Shown here piece after piece: positions 55,947 to 64,000 of a stretch of 64,000 bases of DNA (the first letter of the stretch is position 1; each line of letters opens with the position of its first letter). The DNA comes from Actinostola sp. cb2023. Taxonomy: Eukaryota > Cnidaria > Anthozoa > Actiniaria > Actinostolidae. A program made the translations under genes and the position numbers. The stretch is taken from NCBI GenBank assembly GCA_033675265.1, contig JAUJYZ010001112.1:140697-204696 (forward strand), given 5' to 3'. The notes beneath the pieces are model-generated. The model saw nothing but the letters and a program-made list of their open reading frames with translations. It was not told where the DNA came from and did not search any database.

Positions 55947-56019
55947 CTGTAAGACCAATGAAGGCTGGGATGAAGTGAGCATTCTAGCAGCGGCAAACCC
56001 TAACTGCATTAATCCTTAC

Positions 56020-56294
56020 CCATGGATCAAAAGGTTCTTGTCGATTGATAAGAATGAACTGTGGATTAGCTCCATGCCTAAGTAGCATCGCTGCAATCTT
56101 GTAGTTACATTCATTCATGGCTAAAACGATAGGTTCTTTATTACAGTTAGGATGACCATTAGGGGAGGAACCACGAGACAAAAGTTCCTCGATGAGTATA
56201 TATTTGTCTTGTACGTTTGACTCCATTACCATCTCTAGTGGCACACAGGCTGCGCAGTCAGCATAATGGCCCAAGCAGCGCAGATCCATTGAAC
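56020..56294 (-). CDS. Ankyrin exon of the second TRANK1-like set
   Basis: Acceptor TGTTTCCAG|GT, donor CCATGG|GTAAGG. MDLRCLGHYADCAACVPLEM, IEELLSRGSSPNGHPNCNKE, IAAMLLRHGANPQFILINRQ; frame intact. Confidence 0.72.
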
Positions 56295-56586
56295 CTGGAA
56301 ACATCGATTAATGGAACTTTAGTATAACAATGACAGAATGTGCTATTATATGGCCTTTGGTGTGTGCAAGTGTGAGCTTAATAAACTGACCAGAACACTA
56401 GTTGTATTGTTATGCACTAATGATAAAATTATCAGTAACAGGTATAATTTAACCCCCTTTCTCCGAGTGCAACCGAACTGTGTATACTGTCTACACACGG
56501 GCGCTTTTTCTAAGAGCGCTTTCCATTTCACTGGCCCGACCGATCGATTGTATTGGCCCGACCGATTTGTCCGGTCAAATAGAAGT

Positions 56587-58605
56587 ATGGCGTTCCGTTA
56601 CGGACAAAACTATGATTATAATATTTCAATCGAAAAATTACAATCTGTATCGAGTTTTTGAGAAATAGGTGTTTAAAAATAAAATAAATAAAAGATAAAA
56701 TGAAATATATATCCAGTTTTATAAAATAACTGTTCAAAAATATTTTTTAAGTATCGAAAATAATGTGAAGAATATATATTGAAATGCAATTTAAAAAATT
56801 GAATCGAAGTTCGAAAAAAAAAATCAAAGTCGAGAGGAAACGGAAATGAGATCCGAGATAAAATATTCAAAGTCGAGAGGAAACGGAAATGAGATCCGAG
56901 TTAAAATATTCAAAGTCGAGAGGAAACGGAAGTGACAAAATCTTGCGATTTACACGTGACAAGACATGTGACAAAATGCGTGGGAATTCCCCTTGTACTT
57001 TTTCTTTTGACTTGTAATTTTCGGTTGAGCCAGAATCAGTATGTCAGAACAAAGTCCACAAAATATACAAGGTATAGTGAGGGCATGCTCGAGGATCCAG
57101 CGGTTTTTGTCCGCGCTCCGAAGTCACCGGCCGAAACAACCCGCTGGATAAATTACCTGCTAGTACGAGTTCTGTGGCGTGATACGAATCTTGATTTTGA
57201 TTGGCCCTCTTTTTGAGGGTAAAAAAGAGGGCCAATCAAAACTCGACCATAATTTTCAAAGATAGCGTCCATGTTGACGGATGTTTTAAAGAAATGCATT
57301 TGCGTGATGCGATCGATCACGTACTCTAGTTTTTCCCCGGGATCGATTTCCTAAAGCCAGAACAGTTCATGGACCTTCATGGTTCTCGAAGCGTTTAATT
57401 ATCGTTAAAAAAAAAAAAAGGGGAATGATATTTTGCACAGCTACCGACAGGATATGGCAAAAGCTTGATATTTTTGCTTGTGATATCCGATCCTTAGCGC
57501 TGGTAAATATGTTGTTTGAATCAGGGAGGCCAGAAACGATTTGAAGCTACAAGTACCGCCAACTGAAAGAATACGCACCACGAGTACGGAATACGGAGTT
57601 TTCAGCGTATATATCATTATGAACAATCTGGACTTCAGTTGTCACTTCATTTTTGACATTTCTTTAGGGTCTGAAATGCGAGCTATATACCAAATCCGTT
57701 TGAGAGCGTATCACGCCCCAGAACTCGTACTAGTAGGTAATTTATCCAGCGGCGCGGACAAAAACCGCTGGATCCTCGAGCATGTAGTGAGGGCGGTCGT
57801 CGAAAATTTGAGAAGACTTCCAAATAACCCCCCGCAATAACCCCATAGACTCTCCAACTCCAAGCACTTAGTGCCACGGGGGAGAGACGATCACTTGATC
57901 GTGCTTGAAATCTCGATCCTCTCGTTGGTCTCCATCTCATTCCAGAACTGTTATAATTTTCTCTTGATGAAAACCCAGATGACAAATTCATGTTTGATCC
58001 ATTACCACGAGGTATTTGAAAGGTGCGATTCAACTCGGAAACGGTTGCTGTTGTTGCACTGCTTGGAGTTGGAGAGTCTATGGGGTTATTGCGGGGGTTA
58101 TTTGAAAGTCTTCCCAAATTTTCGACGACCGCCCTCACTATATCTTGTATATTTTGTGGACTTTGTTCTGACATACCGATCATGGCTCAACCGAAAATTA
58201 CAAGTCAAAAGAAAAAGTATAGGGGGAATTCCCGCGCTGTCACGTGTAAATCGCAAGATTTTGTCACTTCCGTTTCCTCTCGACTTTGAATATTTTAACT
58301 CGGATCTCATTTCCGTTTCCTCTCGACTTTGAATATTTTATCTCGGATCTCATTTCCGTTTCCTCTTTTCCTTTTTTCGAACTTCGATTCAATTTTTTAA
58401 ATTGCATTTCAATAATATTCTTCACATTATTTTCGATACTTAAAAAATATTTTTGAACAGTTTTTTTTATAAAACTGGATATATATTTCATTTTATCTTT
58501 TATTTATTTTATTTTTAAACACCTATTTCTCAAAAAACTCGATACAGATTGTAATTTTTCGATTGAAATATTATAATCATATTTTTGTCCGTAACGGAAC
58601 GCCAT
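56587..58605. mobile_element. 2.0-kb DNA transposon with about 570-bp TIRs and 8-bp TSD
   Basis: Ends ATGGCGTTCCGTTACGGACA and its complement; the same 8 bp ATAGAAGT lies outside both ends (56579-56586 and 58606-58613). The TIRs run about 500 bp from the left end to the nested element and resume after it to about 57870, matched by about 58060-58605. They contain direct repeats of ggaaacggaaatgagatccg. A minus-strand frame in the right TIR (ATG near 58183) reads SEQSPQNIQDIVRAVVENLG and continues through the loop; function unknown. No transposase recognised. Confidence 0.88.
57084..57784. mobile_element. Nested 701-bp element with 9-bp TSD
   Basis: It is inserted in the left TIR of the 2.0-kb element. 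Ends CATGCTCGAGGATCCAGCGG and its complement, TIRs about 100 bp (57084-57190 and 57680-57784). TAGTGAGGG flanks both ends (57075-57083 and 57785-57793). The opposite arm of the host element (about 58115-58150) preserves the uninterrupted site. Confidence 0.9.
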
Positions 58606-58706
58606 ATAGAAGTCTGTTACCAATCTGTGCATTGTACTACGGACTGGTCGCGTAGTAATGTAAACGGTGGTAAAACATTGTAGACGATATAACTGCATTG
58701 ACTAAC

Positions 58707-58835
58707 CAGGTGGTTGACATCTCTTCTCTACCAAAAGGTGTCTAAGTTTTTCCACATCTTTGTCATTGACGGCTTGTTTCACCACCACGTTAATCAACTT
58801 GGTAGGAATATTGACTGGAATCGTAATGGCTCCAT
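58707..58835 (-). CDS. Exon of the second TRANK1-like set
   Basis: Acceptor TTGGACAG|AT, donor CCTG|GTTAGT, phase 1-1. KLINVVVKQAVNDKDVEKLR, HLLVEKRCQPP corresponds to the beginning of intact exon 53385-52963 (QQIHEEAVQSENWELLRLLY). Confidence 0.65.
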
Positions 58836-59286
58836 CTGTCCAACAAAGAGCAAGGTTTTATTAGTAAAGATATGGGGAAGCAACATATAGTCATTGTGTG
58901 GGATGGAGGATCGAAGCCTCTAAATAAAAGAAATGTTCCCTAACAATTTTATGATAAAGTGCCACTGAAATGCCCTCTGAACCCTCTATCCCCTTATGGG
59001 TATCTTGGGCCCATCCCAGAGTTGTACTGCTTGGTTAGCCACACCACAAACACCTGCGTGTCCTATATAGAGCAGATTTCGTATGACTGTGAAATACCAC
59101 GGCGCACGGCTAGGCACCAAGCTACCGACTGTTGATGACACCAAAACTGTTGGGAGATTAAGATCCAGATGTCCTCATTTCCGCAAACCACACCCTTGCC
59201 CCAATCGTCGATGCACTCCAGAAAAGTAAAATATAAGGTCTCTTGAGTCGCTTTACTGACGTACAATTTGTGATAAGGAAACTTAC

Positions 59287-59405
59287 CAGCGAGTTTCATA
59301 GACGTTGCAACAATATCTGCCACGAGACATGATTTTTCGTTCTCTACTTTAACAGCGCGCAGTCCTCTGCAGTACTCGTCGATTGCTTCCTGGTGGTTGT
59401 CCTCT
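59287..59405 (-). CDS. TPR exon fragment at the edge of the 57-bp array
   Basis: Donor GCTG|GTAAGT, phase 1. DNHQEAIDEYCRGLRAVKVE, SCLVADIVATSMKLA is TPR-like. Its 5' boundary is unclear (possible CTGCAG acceptor at 59406-59407) because the minisatellite starts within tens of bases. Confidence 0.55.
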
Positions 59406-59429
59406 CTGCAGTCCAACATAGTAGGCAGT

Positions 59430-62400
59430 CAAACGGCTGTAGCCCTGAGTACATAGTAGGTACAGTCAACATTACTCTCCTCTCAGTACCAAGCAGTAGC
59501 CCTACTACATAGTAGGTACAGTCAACATTACTCTCCTCTCAGTACTAAGCAGTAGCCCTGAGTACATAGTTGGTACAGTCAACATTACTCTCCTCTCAGT
59601 ACTAAGCAGTAGCCCTGAGTATACATAGTAGGTACAGTCAACATTACTCTCCTCTCAGTACCAAGCAGTAGCCCTGAGTACATAGTAGGTACAGTCAACA
59701 TTACTCTCCTCTCAGTACTAAGCAGTAGCCCTGAGTATACATAGTAGGTACAGTCAACATTACTCTCCTCTCAGTACTAAGCAGTAGCCCTGAGTATACA
59801 TAGTAGGTACAGTCAGCATTACTCTCCTCTCAGTACCAAGCAGTAGTCCTGAGTACATAGTTGGTACAGTCAACATTACTCTCCTCTCAGTACTAAGCAG
59901 TAGCCCTGAGTATACATAGTAGGTACAGTCAACATTACTCTCCTCTCAGTACTAAGCAGTAGCCCTGAGTACATAGTAGGTACAGTCAACATTACTCTCC
60001 TCTCAGTACTAAGCAGTAGCCCTGAGTACATAGTAGGTACAGTCGACATTACTCTCCTCTCAGTACTAAGCAGTAGCCCTGAGTACATAGTAGGTACAGT
60101 CAACATTACTCTCCTCTCAGTACTAAGCAGTAGCCCTGAGTACATAGTAGGTACAGTCAACATTACTCTCCTCTCAGTACTAAGCAGTAGCCCTGAGTAT
60201 ACATAGTAGGTACAGTCAACATTACTCTCCTCTCAGTACCAAGCAGTAGTCCTGAGTACATAGTTGGTACAGTCAACATTACTCTCCTCTCAGTACTAAG
60301 CAGTAGCCCCTGAGTATACATAGTAGGTACAGTCAACATTACTCTCCTCTCAGTACTAAGCAGTAGCCCTGAGTACATAGTAGGTACAGTCAACATTACT
60401 CTCCTCTCAGTACTAAGCAGTAGCCCTGAGTACATAGTAGGTACAGTCGACATTACTCTCCTCTCAGTACTAAGCAGTAGCCCTGAGTACATAGTAGGTA
60501 CAGTCAACATTACTCTCCTCTCAGTACTAAGCAGTAGCCCTGAGTACATAGTAGGTACAGTCAACATTACTCTCCTCTCAGTACTAAGCAGTAGCCCTGA
60601 GTACATAGTAGGTACAGTCACATTACTCTCCTCTCAGTACTAAGCAGTAGTCCTGAGTACATAGTAGGTACAATCAACATTACTCTCCTCTCAGTACTAA
60701 GCAGTAGCCCTGAGTACATAGTAGGTACAGTCAACATTACTCTCCTCTCAGTACTAAGCAGTAGCCCTGAGTACATAGTAGGTACAGTCAACATTACTCT
60801 CCTCTCAGTACTAAGCAGTAGCCCTGAGTACATAGTAGGTACAGTCAACATTACTCTCCTCTCAGTACTAAGCAGTAGCCCTGAGTACATAGTAGGTACA
60901 GTCAACATTACTCTCCTCTCAGTACTAAGCAGTAGCCCTGAGTATACATAGTAGGTACAGTCAACATTACTCTCCTCTCAGTACTAAGCAGTAGCCCTGA
61001 GTACATAGTAGGTACAGTCAACATTACTCTCCTCTCAGTACTAAGCAGTAGCCCTGAGTACATAGTAGGTACAGTCAACATTACTCTCCTCTCAGTACTA
61101 AGCAGTAGCCCCTGAGTACATAGTAGGTACAGTCAACATTACTCTCCTCTCAGTACTAAGCAGTAGCCCTGAGTACATAGTAGGTACAGTCAACATTACT
61201 CTCCTCTCAGTACTAAGCAGTAGCCCTGAGTATACATAGTAGGTACAGTCAACATTACTCTCCTCTCAGTACTAAGCAGTAGCCCTGAGTATACATAGTA
61301 GGTACAGTCAACATTACTCTCCTCTCAGTACTAAGCAGTAGCCCTGAGTACATAGTAGGTACAGTCAACATTACTCTCCTCTCAGTACTAAGCAGTAGCC
61401 CTGAGTACATAGTAGGTACAGTCAACATTACTCTCCTCTCAGTACTAAGCAGTAGCCCTGAGTACATAGTAGGTACAGTTAACATTGCTCTCCTCTCAGT
61501 ACTAAGCAGTAGCCCTAGAGTAATAGTTATTAGGTACAGTCAACATACTCTCCTCTCAGTACTAAGCAGTAGCCCTGAGTACATAGTAGGTACAGTCAAC
61601 ATTACTCTCCTCTCAGTACTAAGCAGTAGCCCTGAGTACATAGTAGGTACAGTCAACATTACTCTCCTCTCAGTACTAAGCAGTAGCCCTGAGTACATAG
61701 TAGGTACAGTCAACATTACTCTCCTCTCAGTACTAAGCAGTATAGCCCTGAGTATACATAGTAGGTACAGTCAACATTACTCTCCTCTCTCAGTACTAAG
61801 CAGTAGCCCTGAGTACATAGTAGGTACAGTCAACATTACTCTCCTCTCAGTACTAAGCAGTAGCCCCGAGTACATAGTTGGTACAGTCAACATTACTCTC
61901 CTCTCAGTACTAAGCAGTAGCCCTGAGTACATAGTAGGTACAGTCAACATTACTCTCCTCTCAGTACTAAGCAGTAGCCCTGAGTACATAGTAGGTACAG
62001 TCAACATTACTCTCCTCTCAGTACTAAGCAGTAGCCCTGAGTACATAGTAGGTACAGTCAACATTACTCTCCTCTCAGTACTAAGCAGTAGCCCTGAGTA
62101 CATAGTAGGTACAGTTAACATTGCTCTCCTCTCAGTACTAAGCAGCTAAGCCCTGAGTACATAGTTTATTAGGTGTACAGTCAACATTACTCTCCTCTCA
62201 GTACTAAGCAGTAGCCCTGAGTACATAGTAGGTACAGTCAACATTACTCTCCTCTCAGTACTAAGCAGTAGCCCTGAGTACATAGTAGGTACAGTCAACA
62301 TTACTCTCCTCTCAGTACTAAGCAGTAGCCCTGAGTACATAGTAGGTACAGTCAACATTACTCTCCTCTCAGTACTAAGCAGTATAGCCCTGAGTATACA

Positions 62401-62612
62401 TAGTAGGTACAGTCAACATTACTCTCCTCTCAGTACTAAGCAGTAGCCCTGAGTACATAGTAGGTACAGTCAACATTACTCTCCTCTCAGTACTAAGCAG
62501 TAGCCCGAGTACATAGTTGGTACAGTCAACATTACTCTCCTCTCAGTACTAAGCAGTAGCCCTGAGTACATAGTAGGTATACAGTCAACATTACTCTCCT
62601 CTCAGTACTAAG
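59430..62612. repeat. 57-bp minisatellite, about 55 copies
   Basis: Unit tagtaggtacagtcaacatt, actctcctctcagtactaag, cagtagccctgagtaca; some units carry 1-4 bp indels (gagtatacata variants). Because 57 is a multiple of three, the minus strand shows open frames repeating MLTVPTMYSGLLLSTERRV; indel variants break them. It sits in the intron between the 59.4-kb and 63-kb TPR exons. Confidence 0.95.
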
Positions 62613-62689
62613 CATACAGCTTTGTCTGGTCCCTGCTACACTATTGTATTAAAAGTGTTCTCTCCTCTAAGGTGGCAATATTAGTAAGC

Positions 62690-62875
62690 TGGCCCCGGTT
62701 GTTGAAAGAGTAGATATAGCAGCGCTATCTGTTGGATCAATCTTTTTCCAGTGGATACATTTATTGGTCAGGATAATAGCATCAACTTATCCACTGGATA
62801 AGGATTTATTCAACGGAACTATGAGCGCTATTCACTCGTTGAACTACCGGTGCCTGGAGCCTAAAAAGATTGTGG
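62690..62875. mobile_element. GGCCCCGGTTGTT-type inverted-repeat element
   Basis: Left gctggccccggttgttgaaa with tagcgctatctgttgga, right tgagcgctattcactcgttg with aactaccggtgcctgg; centre arms ccagtggataca / tatccactgg. A degenerate palindromic MITE. Confidence 0.65.
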
Positions 62876-63019
62876 CAAAACGTACCGCTTTACCAACCTG
62901 TTCGGTACTGTATGTAATTTCTTCTCGCCACCGGCCAAGTGATAGACGACCAGAAATAGCACGTTTTCTAAAACACTTACCCGAAACCACGTCTTCCTCA
63001 ATTCAATACATCGTCTAGC

Positions 63020-63212
63020 ATCGCCTTGGCATCTCTGATCATGTTGCGATTGACATAAGCCATGCTCCTATTGCTGTATACCGCCGGCACGTAGCTCATT
63101 GCAGTCGGGAGGTGCATAACGCAGGGCTAACGAGTAGTAATCGGACATGAGGTCGTAGAGTTTTAAGCTTCAGCAATTCATTGCCACGTTGTTTCCACGT
63201 TTCTGACATTCC
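63020..63212 (-). pseudogene. Degenerate TPR exon (two frame changes)
   Basis: Acceptor TATGTAG|GGA. Frame 1: MSETWKQRGNELLKLK. After one extra base: LYDLMSDYYSLALRYAPPDC, NELRA. After a second extra base (GCCGGCGG): YSNRSMAYVNRNMIRDAKAM. Together this is the same TPR exon as 54338-54108 (APPSNEK, RSNAYRAI). Confidence 0.7.
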
Positions 63213-63302
63213 CTACATAATTTTTTTTTTTACAGAAATGATAAGAACAGTCAGCTCGCTACACAGCGTAGTCTCTTGGGTCTGCATGGTGTTCATATAA
63301 TA

Positions 63303-63465
63303 CAGTCGTTTTCTATGAGTGGGAAAGTTACGGTACCCGTGTCGTATTGAAAGAGTTTTGATTGGATGAGATGCATCTGCACGCTTTTTGATTGGTTCAG
63401 GCAGGAAGCCATTTGAGTGTCACGGTACCACCGGGGTTCCCACTCCTACGAAAACGACTCTAGTG
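63303..63465. mobile_element. Palindromic MITE
   Basis: Arms agtcgttttctatgagtggg / cccactcctacgaaaacgac, inner gttacggtaccc/cacggtacc and gattgg boxes. A degraded half-copy is near 45528-45620. Confidence 0.75.
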
Positions 63466-63627
63466 AGTTTTCGCGAGAAAAAACAAAAAAGACAAAACAT
63501 GAGAGGAGAAGGTCATTAAAGGAAAAAGGTGAAAACTCACGGAAGGAAACCTTAAATTACAACAGAATGAAGTGATGTACTAACATCCTCACGATTCATC
63601 CAGTCATCTACTATTTTATCACTTTAC

Positions 63628-63854
63628 CTTGGATTGCAAAGGTTCTTTACTGTGTGCTTTCGAGGCGTACTCGATGCAATCACGATAACTCTTCAGTTAT
63701 ATAACATGCGTCAGATAGGTGATGATAAGCCAACATCTGCTGTTCAAAATTGAGTTCCCCTTTGAACCGCTGTGCTTAAAAGCGTTATAGCTTTCCGTAG
63801 TTTCCTTCTTCAAACGCTTGTGCTCCTTTTTGTAACCAGTCCAGTGGCTCGACT
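63628..63854 (-). pseudogene. Degenerate TPR exon (two frame changes)
   Basis: Acceptor CTTTTCAG|AG, donor CCAAG|GTAAAG. SSHWTGYKKEHKRLKKETTE, SYNAFKHSGSKG, then one frame over ELNFEQQMLAYHHLSDACYI, TEE, then another shift RDCIEYASKAHSKEPLQSK. Pattern as intact exon 54805-54569 (LRALSDISFELRWYDDCILK). The shifts are at the G run near 63750 and at GAGTTATCG near 63690. Confidence 0.7.
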
Positions 63855-64000
63855 CTGAAAAGAGAGCAGAGAAGACTTCAGACATCAATAGTTGATGCAC
63901 CCTCCTCTCACTTTGTTACCAATCAGCACTCATGATGTGTAATGTCCGTATCTTCCAGCAGGCAAACAATGAGCCCTGTTTTACCGCTCCCTTGATTGAG

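Larger units (their letters stand above)
55822..63854 (-). pseudogene. Degenerate second TRANK1-like N-terminal exon set (TPR plus ankyrin)
   Basis: Exons in transcription order: 63854-63628 TPR, 63212 to about 63020 TPR, about 59405-59287 TPR, 58835-58707, 56294-56020 ankyrin, 55946-55822 ankyrin. Order and content mirror the intact exons 54805-54569, 54338-54108, 53953-53803 and the start of 53385-52963, without any helicase. The two 63-kb exons carry at least four single-base frame changes; the others read cleanly. The set is best seen as a tandem partial duplicate in decay, or the true 5' end of the gene with sequence errors. The end of the last exon (AG|GTCTAC, phase 2) does not fit the next exon at 54805 (phase 0), which favours separate units. 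Confidence 0.65.

Noticed and set aside
55894..56085. Plus-strand frame containing NEGWDEVSILAAANPN, which looks superficially ankyrin-like
   Set aside because: It overlaps the minus-strand ankyrin exons that have matching splice sites and phase; the resemblance is chance.
59430..62612. Tandem array considered as a CRISPR or as a 19-residue repeat protein
   Set aside because: There are no unique spacers, units are head-to-tail copies, and the host is a eukaryote. As protein, indel variants break the frame repeatedly and there is no start or splice support.
1..64000. tRNA, rRNA and small RNA genes
   Set aside because: I looked for tRNA B-box-like sequence and rRNA cores and saw none convincing; a tRNAscan or Rfam search would settle it.

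Overview
The window reads as animal nuclear DNA. It has spliced genes with GT/AG introns, extracellular modules cut by phase-1 introns, a very large TPR/ankyrin/helicase gene, no bacterial-style gene packing, and many short palindromic transposable elements and satellites. The mix (CUB, trefoil, CAP and C-type-lectin modules, an AMT-type ammonium transporter, a TRANK1-like giant gene, many MITEs) suggests an early-branching metazoan. I favour an anthozoan cnidarian (stony coral or sea anemone), but that is inference.

Layout. 0.9-1.7 kb: first coding exon of an ammonium transporter (minus), with a frameshift. 4.1-7.9 kb: a minus-strand string of C-type lectin, trefoil and CAP exons among large minisatellites, with no visible 5' part. 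8.7-10.3 kb: a cluster of nested foldback elements. 10.45-16.8 kb: a minus-strand gene for a type I membrane protein (signal peptide, four CUB domains, one TM helix, cytoplasmic tail); one CUB exon has a 1-nt frameshift and a fifth CUB is a relic. 18.8-43.3 kb: three plus-strand paralogs in tandem (18775-22923, 25579-36102, 37937-43320), each with a split signal peptide, CUB, CUB, TM and a proline/glycine/tyrosine-rich tail with PPxY motifs. The first two are recent duplicates: even introns align, so later insertions in the second copy stand out with precise edges. The third is diverged and has two poly-A frameshifts. 44.8-54.8 kb: a TRANK1-like gene (minus) of about 2,700 residues: TPR, ankyrin, SF1 helicase-like core, long helical region, zinc-finger-like segment, basic tail. 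55.8-63.9 kb: a second, frameshifted TPR-ankyrin exon set just 5' of it, interrupted by a nested transposon with clear target-site duplications and a 3.2-kb minisatellite of 57-bp units.

How it fits together. The CUB receptors form a local cluster: one gene lies head-to-head with the three tandem copies, and the third tandem copy converges on the TRANK1-like gene. CUB ectodomains joined to short tails with WW-domain ligands suggest surface adhesion, recognition or signalling, but ligand and pathway are unknown. Most unexplained DNA between exons is non-autonomous DNA transposons and satellite arrays, with no complete transposase seen.
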